NCBI GenBank assembly: GCA_020724775.1 | Contig: DYGG01000034.1 | Coordinates: 1 to 37,410 of the forward strand | Direction of reading: 5' to 3' | From: Ignavibacterium sp. | Lineage (GTDB): Bacteria; Zixibacteria; MSB-5A5; GN15; PGXB01 | Length of the DNA stretch: 37,410 bases | Part shown: positions 32,993-37,410 of the stretch, piece after piece | How the letters are laid out: each line of letters starts with the position of its first letter | Numbering within the stretch: position 1 is the stretch's first letter | Position numbers and translations under genes: made by a program | The notes under the pieces: model-generated | The model's database searches: none | What the model was told of the DNA's origin: nothing | The model's input: the letters and a program-made list of their open reading frames with translations, nothing else

Positions 32993-34245
32993 TCTCTTGT
33001 GAAGATTTGGTTATATACATCAGTCTGACCATATCTCAGCAATTCAACAAAAGTCTGAGCTAGATTCTGGGCCCAGCCATTCCTCATTCCCTGCCAATAA
33101 TGAATGGTTTCCTCAACCCAGACATTCGGATTATTCTTATCATAAATAAGAAGGTCTCTACCGAATCCCGCGTATCCGCTTGCAAACAAGCCGTGGAATA
33201 CTCCCCATAGACCTCCACTACGATATAACGGTGAATAACGCATTTGCACGTCGTTGTTGAGGTTTGTCAGTCCTCTACTTGCTTTCTGACCTCCCTCCGT
33301 ATTTCCCGACACGGCGATAGGGGTCCCGAGAATGATGTCCTTTGCGACTGCGGAGCTCAATCCCCCCAGCGCTCCATATCTCAGATTTTCGCTGAACCCC
33401 AAAAACATATTCCGCCCGCTCAACAAATTGTTTACCATACCTCCGGCAACACTGGAGTAAGCCGAAGAGAGTGAAGTGTGAGCAATCTCGCTGAAGGCAT
33501 TTCCCAAACGACCTGTGGTTGCATCATAATTGTAATTGCCCATCATCTTGTAAGAAATCAAACCACCCGCTGTCATACCTATCAAGCCATTTAGCGAAAT
33601 ATCCTGACCCATAATCGCCGAGGTCGTCGCATTTGAAACAGCATTAGATAGCAGTTTATAACTCAGGTTATTTGCCAATTGTCCACCCATTTGACTGAAG
33701 ACTCCGCCTATTCCTCCTCCCAACGCGCCGCCGAGGGCGGCTTTGCCCAGATTCTTTCCATAGTTCTCCCAATCACCTGTAATTGCCGTGCTCACAGTAT
33801 AGCTGGCCACTGAGAAAGCAGATCCATATAGGGCGCCGACCAGGAAAGGAATGAAGAATAGATTTCCGTCTCTATCAACCCCGATTATCGGATTATTCCC
33901 GCCATACAGATACCCTCCGGCAAATTGCCCGGCCTTGTCCACGCTCGCAAACTGGCCGATGCGGTAATCGTAGTAGCGGGAGCCGAAATAGTAGAAATCA
34001 AAGGTCGAGTGCTGGTCTCTCTGTTTGCCGGTGAAAGTCAACGGCTCGCTGTATGACGCCCAGGATTCCAAAACCTCTCCAAACGGGTCGTAGTTGATAT
34101 ATTCCTTGACCCGCCCGAGATTGTCCACCATCACCCTCGTTGAGCCAAGGTGGTCCTTAAGCAAGTAATATAAAGCAAAGTAGGTCAAGACCCTCGACTC
34201 CCGTGGATTCTTCTCCTGTAAGTCGAGCGGTCTTGACACTCTCAT
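32950..34245 (-). CDS. RHS core C-terminal portion with linker and toxin-like tip (N-terminally truncated)
   Basis: A 431-residue ORF. Residues 25-125 are the end of an RHS-associated core: LYYLLKDHLGSTRVMVDN, YDPFGEVLE, FYYFGSRYYDYRIGQFASVD, and the closing NPIIGVDRDGN. Residues about 130-315 form a Gly/Ala/Ser-rich hydrophobic linker (GKAALGGALGGGIGG). The tip (about 330-431) has VEETIHYWQGMRNGWAQ (377-393) and ends near Glu420. It aligns with the HETVHYWQ remnant downstream, but the first HExxH histidine is Glu378 here. Full RHS proteins have a large N-terminal shell, which is missing. The start codon lies beside a 54-bp palindrome that encodes residues 3-21, and no ribosome site is seen. 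It may be an unexpressed tip reservoir or a remnant. Confidence 0.8.
   Translation of the reverse strand: MRVSRPLDLQEKNPRESRVLTYFALYYLLKDHLGSTRVMVDNLGRVKEYINYDPFGEVLESWASYSEPLTFTGKQRDQHSTFDFYYFGSRYYDYRIGQFASVDKAGQFAGGYLYGGNNPIIGVDRDGNLFFIPFLVGALYGSAFSVASYTVSTAITGDWENYGKNLGKAALGGALGGGIGGVFSQMGGQLANNLSYKLLSNAVSNATTSAIMGQDISLNGLIGMTAGGLISYKMMGNYNYDATTGRLGNAFSEIAHTSLSSAYSSVAGGMVNNLLSGRNMFLGFSENLRYGALGGLSSAVAKDIILGTPIAVSGNTEGGQKASRGLTNLNNDVQMRYSPLYRSGGLWGVFHGLFASGYAGFGRDLLIYDKNNPNVWVEETIHYWQGMRNGWAQNLAQTFVELLRYGQTDVYNQIFTREWEASRFTDYYLSY
34184..34237 (-). repeat. 54-bp palindromic element, copy A
   Basis: Read on the minus strand, arms GTCAAGACCGCTCGAC and GTCGAGGGTCTTGAC are identical to those of copy B (31089-31142), with a 23-base centre of different sequence. 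It is in inverted orientation to copy B and marks the other edge of the RHS/immunity island. Sequence similarity continues for about ten bases beyond the inner arm (CCTAC, GCTT). Confidence 0.85.
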
Positions 34246-34380
34246 TCTGCATATCTGTTAAAAAATCCGGTCCCAGGACTTCCTCCCCAATCAAGAAAAC
34301 AATGTCCGTTTTCAATATAATCGCCGGTGGAGATATGGCAACTGGAAAGAATGTCGGAACCACGAGGGGTTCCGACCTAT
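34246..34380. other. Intergenic, upstream of the RHS ORF
   Basis: No gene is supported and no clear promoter for the RHS ORF was found. It leads directly into a tandem repeat. Confidence 0.35.
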
Positions 34381-34581
34381 AATTCTGGATTCTCCTCCTT
34401 CAGCGGGCAGGCCAGTCAGGTCGGGAATGACAGTGCCCGTCGGGAAAGGGTTCCCGACAGCGCAAATTAAACCGAAAGGGTTTCGGGTGAAATTCTGGAT
34501 TCCCCTCCTTCGGCGGGCAGGCCGGTCGGGGTCGGGAACGACAGTGCCCGTCGGGAAAGGATTCCCGACGGCGCAGATTAA
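34381..34581. repeat. Tandem direct repeat of about 90 bp, two copies
   Basis: Copy 1 (34381-34470) and copy 2 (34491-34581) differ at 8 positions plus one inserted base. Each contains a dyad GTCGGGAA-4-TTCCCGAC and the segment GGCGGGCAGGCC or near. The 20-base link between copies holds a second perfect dyad, CCGAAAGGGTTTCGG (34472-34486). No protein is supported; the reading frames across it are repeat-driven. It has the look of a dispersed, structured genomic repeat. Confidence 0.85.
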
Positions 34582-34769
34582 CGACCTAACGCAGCGGTTG
34601 AATAAGGCCCTAAAGAGGAATGGCAATAATCAATTTGCCGATTTGCCAAGGAGGTATCCCTTGTGTGAATTAATGGAAATTGTCAAGATTGCCCGACCCG
34701 GCTATACCGGGCATAATCATAACGCTACAATTCCGGTCAGGTCGGGGAGGATGACAAGCGGGGGCTGAA

Positions 34770-34796
34770 ATAAGAAACCCCCGAAGGTCGGGGGTT
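34770..34796 (-). terminator. Terminator of the EF-G-like gene
   Basis: A perfect 9-bp stem AACCCCCGA (34776-34784) / TCGGGGGTT (34788-34796) with a 3-base loop, followed on the minus strand by TTTCTTATTT. It lies about 25 bases after the stop codon. Confidence 0.85.
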
Positions 34797-34820
34797 GGAG
34801 TCTTGGCGGATCGCAAGCAA

Positions 34821-36899
34821 CTATTCTTCCTTCGAGCGCTTTATCTCCTCAATCACTTTCTCGGTGATTTCACGCGGCACCTCTTCATAGTGGGAAAATG
34901 AGCGCGTATAAACCCCCTGCCCGGAAGTCATCGAGCGGAGGTCAACCGAGTAATTGTACAACTCCGCCTGAGGCACAGTCGCCTTAATTCGCTGGTAGCG
35001 CCCTTCCGGGTCCATCCCCATTATTCGTCCCCGGCGCCCCGAAAGATTCCCCATGACGTCGCCGGTGAAATCATCCGGCACCAGGACTTCGACTATATCA
35101 ATCGGCTCGAGAAGCACCGGATTGCATTTGAGGAACCCCTCCTTAAAAGCCATCGATGCCGCAATCTTGAACGCCATATCGGAGGAATCAACCTCGTGGT
35201 AGGACCCGTAGAAGACGGCTACTTTGATATCGACCACCGGCGACCCGGAGAGTCCCCCCTCCAGCATCGCTTCCACCACCCCTTTTTCCACCGAGGGGAT
35301 ATATTTGCCGGGAATCACTCCGCCAGATATTTCATCCAGAAACTCAAATCCGGTTCCGCGCTTGTTCGGTTCCAGACGCAGATGAACATCACCATACTGT
35401 CCTCGCCCGCCTGACTGCTTTTTATATTTGTGCTGAATTTCCACCTTGGTTTTAATCGTCTCGCGGTACGGTATTCGCGGCTTGAATAAATCGACTTCCA
35501 CGCCGAACTTCCGTTTCAGTTTTTCAATCAGAATCTCGGTGTGCGTCGAACCCTGGGTAAACATTACCGTCTGACGAAGGGCCGGGTCTATGACCAGGCG
35601 GAAGGTCGGGTCTTCATCGCGAAGTTTCGACAGCCCGGTTCCCAGTTTCTCTTCATCCCCTTTGGAGCGCGGTTTGACTCCGATATCCATCACCGGTTCG
35701 GGGAATTCCACTTTGGGCATTACGAAGCGAAGTTCTTTGTCGCCGAGGGTGTCGCCCATTTTGCTTGATTTCAGTTTTACAAAGGCGCCGATATCGCCGG
35801 CAACAACCGCCTCAATCTCGGAGCGCTCTTTGCCGCTGACACTGTAAATCTGGCCAATTCTTTCCGAGGAATTCTGGGTATGATTATGAAGGTCCAGCCC
35901 CTGGCTGATTTTGCCCGCTATGACTTTGAAGAGCGAAATCTCTCCGATATGCGCCTCTGCCAGAGATTTGAAAATATATGCCAGCGGCTTACCCGACGCT
36001 TCCACGTTGACAGCGCCTACTTCATCTTTTCCCGCCAGCATCATATTAACGGGCGACAGGTCTTTCGGAGAGGGAGCGAACTCCGTGACAAAGTCCATCA
36101 GAAGTTGCGTTCCGGCATTCTTGTCGGCTGAGCCAAGAAGGACGGGATAGAGCGAACGTTTCTTGACCGCTTTTTTTAGCCCATCCAAAAACTCCGCTGC
36201 CGTCAGTTCCCCCTTGTCAAAGAATTTTTCCAGTAAAGCATCATCGGCCTCCGCTACCGCCTCAACCAGTTTCTGGCGGGCGGCTGTCGCCGCCTCTTTC
36301 ATTGCGGCCGGAATCTCCATTTCGCTTGGAGTCCCTTTGGGGTCGAACGAATACCCTTTCATCTTGACCAGGTCAACGATTCCCTTGAACTCCAACCCAT
36401 CCCCTATTGTCATCTGCAACGGTATGGCATGAATCCCATACCGCTCCTGGATCTGCTTAACGATTTCGAGGGTCTTGACATGTTCCTTTTCAACCTTGTT
36501 GATATAGAAAACCCGCGGCAACTTATACTTTTCGACATATCGATATTGAATTTCCGTCCCTACTTCGATACCGGCAGTGGCGTTTATTACTACCACGGCC
36601 AATTCCGCGACATTCAAGCCGACAATCATTTCACCGATGAAATCAGGATGCCCGGGCAGGTCCAGAACATTGATTTTGCTGTTCTTCCAGGGGCAAGCCA
36701 GAATCGACAGCCCGATTGAGGTTTTCCGGTTGATTTCCGCATCGGTGAAGTCGGACAGGGAGGTGCCTTCATCGACTTTCCCCTGCCGATTGGTAATCCC
36801 GGCCGAGAAGGCGATGGCGTCGGCAAGGCTGGTTTTGCCGCATCCCCGCTGACCTGAGAGGGCAATATTTCTAATCTGTTCAGTATCGAAAACCTTCAC
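34821..36899 (-). CDS. EF-G-like translational GTPase (divergent paralogue)
   Basis: A 692-residue protein with the five-domain EF-G layout. The GTPase domain has P-loop GQRGCGKT (16-23), DLPGHPDF (80-87) and NKVEKEH (134-140). Canonical EF-G has AHIDAGKTT, DTPGHVDF and NKMD, so G1 and G4 are altered (NKxE instead of NKxD). The conserved switch-region Thr (NRKTSIG) and the GHPDF histidine are kept. Domain IV (GGRGQYGDVHLRLEP, YHEVDSSDMAFKIAA) and domain V are complete. This matches the EF-G-like/EF-G2 group, present as a second copy in many bacteria. Its role is not settled. The start is GTG with GGAGGA eight bases upstream. It has its own consensus promoter and terminator, so it is a single-gene unit. 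Confidence 0.92.
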   Translation of the reverse strand: MKVFDTEQIRNIALSGQRGCGKTSLADAIAFSAGITNRQGKVDEGTSLSDFTDAEINRKTSIGLSILACPWKNSKINVLDLPGHPDFIGEMIVGLNVAELAVVVINATAGIEVGTEIQYRYVEKYKLPRVFYINKVEKEHVKTLEIVKQIQERYGIHAIPLQMTIGDGLEFKGIVDLVKMKGYSFDPKGTPSEMEIPAAMKEAATAARQKLVEAVAEADDALLEKFFDKGELTAAEFLDGLKKAVKKRSLYPVLLGSADKNAGTQLLMDFVTEFAPSPKDLSPVNMMLAGKDEVGAVNVEASGKPLAYIFKSLAEAHIGEISLFKVIAGKISQGLDLHNHTQNSSERIGQIYSVSGKERSEIEAVVAGDIGAFVKLKSSKMGDTLGDKELRFVMPKVEFPEPVMDIGVKPRSKGDEEKLGTGLSKLRDEDPTFRLVIDPALRQTVMFTQGSTHTEILIEKLKRKFGVEVDLFKPRIPYRETIKTKVEIQHKYKKQSGGRGQYGDVHLRLEPNKRGTGFEFLDEISGGVIPGKYIPSVEKGVVEAMLEGGLSGSPVVDIKVAVFYGSYHEVDSSDMAFKIAASMAFKEGFLKCNPVLLEPIDIVEVLVPDDFTGDVMGNLSGRRGRIMGMDPEGRYQRIKATVPQAELYNYSVDLRSMTSGQGVYTRSFSHYEEVPREITEKVIEEIKRSKEE

Positions 36900-36947
36900 C
36901 GGAAACTCCTCCTTTAATAAGACAACGAACTCAATTACAGAACTGCG

Positions 36948-36976
36948 ATTATAACCAAAGATTCATCCCTTGTCAA
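36948..36976 (-). promoter_or_regulatory. Consensus sigma-70 promoter of the EF-G-like gene
   Basis: Minus strand TTGACA (36971-36976), a 17-base spacer, and TATAAT (36948-36953): both hexamers are perfect. It is 49 bases upstream of the GTG. Confidence 0.9.
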
Positions 36977-37410
36977 ATTTTTTGTGGTTTTTCCCGGGTA
37001 GTCGCGCCGCCTGCAACTTTGATGAATGAGTATTTTTTGACTCCTATCGAATGAAGCGCATTTGCGCCTTTTTTCACAATCATGGGTTGTTCGAGGTGTT
37101 GGGGTGGTTGTGCCAGGCGGTTGATTTTGTGACACAATTCACAATCTTCGGATTTTTGCCCGCTACTGATGGAGCGGCAGGATGAGGTGTCGAGAGGCCC
37201 TTTTGCTGACGGCAGCAGGCGGATTGGCAGGCGCGGATTCTCTTGCGTTAATCCCCGGCGCGTTTTCTTCGTTGCGTATCGGGGCTGCTGTTCGACTGAT
37301 GATGCGGCGTAGACTTCTCCGGGAGGGAGAGAGCATAGCAGTTGGTGTCGTAGGATTTTGTTACTATCTATCATAGTATTTTGGTTATTTTGTTAGATTT
37401 TTCTTGACAA
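36977..37410. other. Right-end region, no gene seen
   Basis: Two ORFs, a minus-strand one of 133 codons (36973-37374) and a plus-strand one of 64 codons (37182-37376), overlap each other, look compositionally random and match no family I know. A small hairpin GCGCATTTGCGC followed by CTTTTTT (37056-37074) could end a plus-strand transcript. A TTGACA at 37404-37409 may be a -35 for a gene beyond the window. Confidence 0.4.

Noticed and set aside
34680-34755. Degenerate palindrome-like sequence (GTCAAGATTGCCCGAC ... GTCGGGGAGGATGAC)
   Set aside because: The left arm matches 13 of 16 but the right arm is poor and the spacing is wrong, so it is not called a third copy.
34312-34768. ORFs on both strands across the tandem repeat
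   Set aside because: The repeated peptide segments simply mirror the 90-bp DNA repeat; no start signals or conserved domain.
36466-36479. 14-base match to a palindrome arm (TCGAGGGTCTTGAC) inside the EF-G-like gene
   Set aside because: It encodes VKTLE in a conserved frame, has no partner arm at 23 bases, and is best explained as coding sequence.
36973-37374. Minus-strand ORF of 133 codons
   Set aside because: It overlaps the EF-G-like gene's promoter, looks compositionally random, and shows no family motif or ribosome site.
1-37410. CRISPR arrays, transposase genes, rRNA
   Set aside because: No regularly spaced repeats, no transposase or integrase domain and no rRNA sequence were found on either strand.

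Overview
This window looks like a chromosomal piece of a Gram-negative bacterium of the FCB type, possibly candidate phylum Zixibacteria. The signs are secreted proteins with thrombospondin-3 and dockerin-like calcium repeats, many lipoproteins, an outer-membrane barrel, DUF4097 and DUF4384/PEGA proteins, and an RHS locus. That placement is inference; no rRNA gene is present to settle it. Most genes lie on the minus strand.

Layout, left to right. (1) 1-4800: tRNA-Thr(CGT), a DUF4097 surface protein, a GNAT acetyltransferase, a large secreted TSP3/dockerin protein and tRNA-Leu(TAA). (2) 4859-9456: an FMN-riboswitch-controlled operon ribD-ribE-ribBA-ribH-nusB plus a small zinc-ribbon protein. 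(3) 9520-14134: a two-gene signalling operon, a membrane GAF protein with a degenerate HisKA domain followed by a GAF hybrid histidine kinase. (4) 14353-15227: a plus-strand lipoprotein behind a sigma-54-like promoter. (5) 15302-25821: a long minus-strand run, hrcA-grpE-dnaK-dnaJ-prmA-rsmE-prepilin peptidase-sensor kinase-efp-RNase HIII, opening with a promoter and a CIRCE operator. (6) 25867-30680: a three-gene envelope cluster (FN3 lipoprotein, DUF4384/PEGA protein, small Lys-rich protein) behind a second sigma-54-like promoter, then an NtrC-family sigma-54 activator and a beta-barrel protein. (7) 31089-34581: an accessory island of RHS debris, toxin tips and lipoproteins. (8) 34776-36976: an EF-G-like GTPase with a perfect consensus promoter.

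The most unusual part is the RHS island. A 431-codon ORF holds only the C-terminal end of an RHS core plus a glycine/alanine-rich linker and a tip ending in an ETIHYWQ motif. Its end overlaps the start of a secreted protein. Immediately after it the same pattern recurs: a frameshifted copy of the tip carrying HETVHYWQ (a HExxH zinc-protease signature), whose end overlaps a lipoprotein gene. The two exported proteins look distantly related to each other. This reads as two toxin-immunity modules of one family, one of them decayed. A truncated RHS fragment ends the array. The whole is bracketed by two 54-bp palindromic elements in opposite orientation, with identical arms and diverged centres.

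The ordinary regions form coherent units: riboflavin synthesis under FMN control, protein folding under HrcA control, and envelope lipoproteins apparently under sigma-54 control with the activator gene next door.
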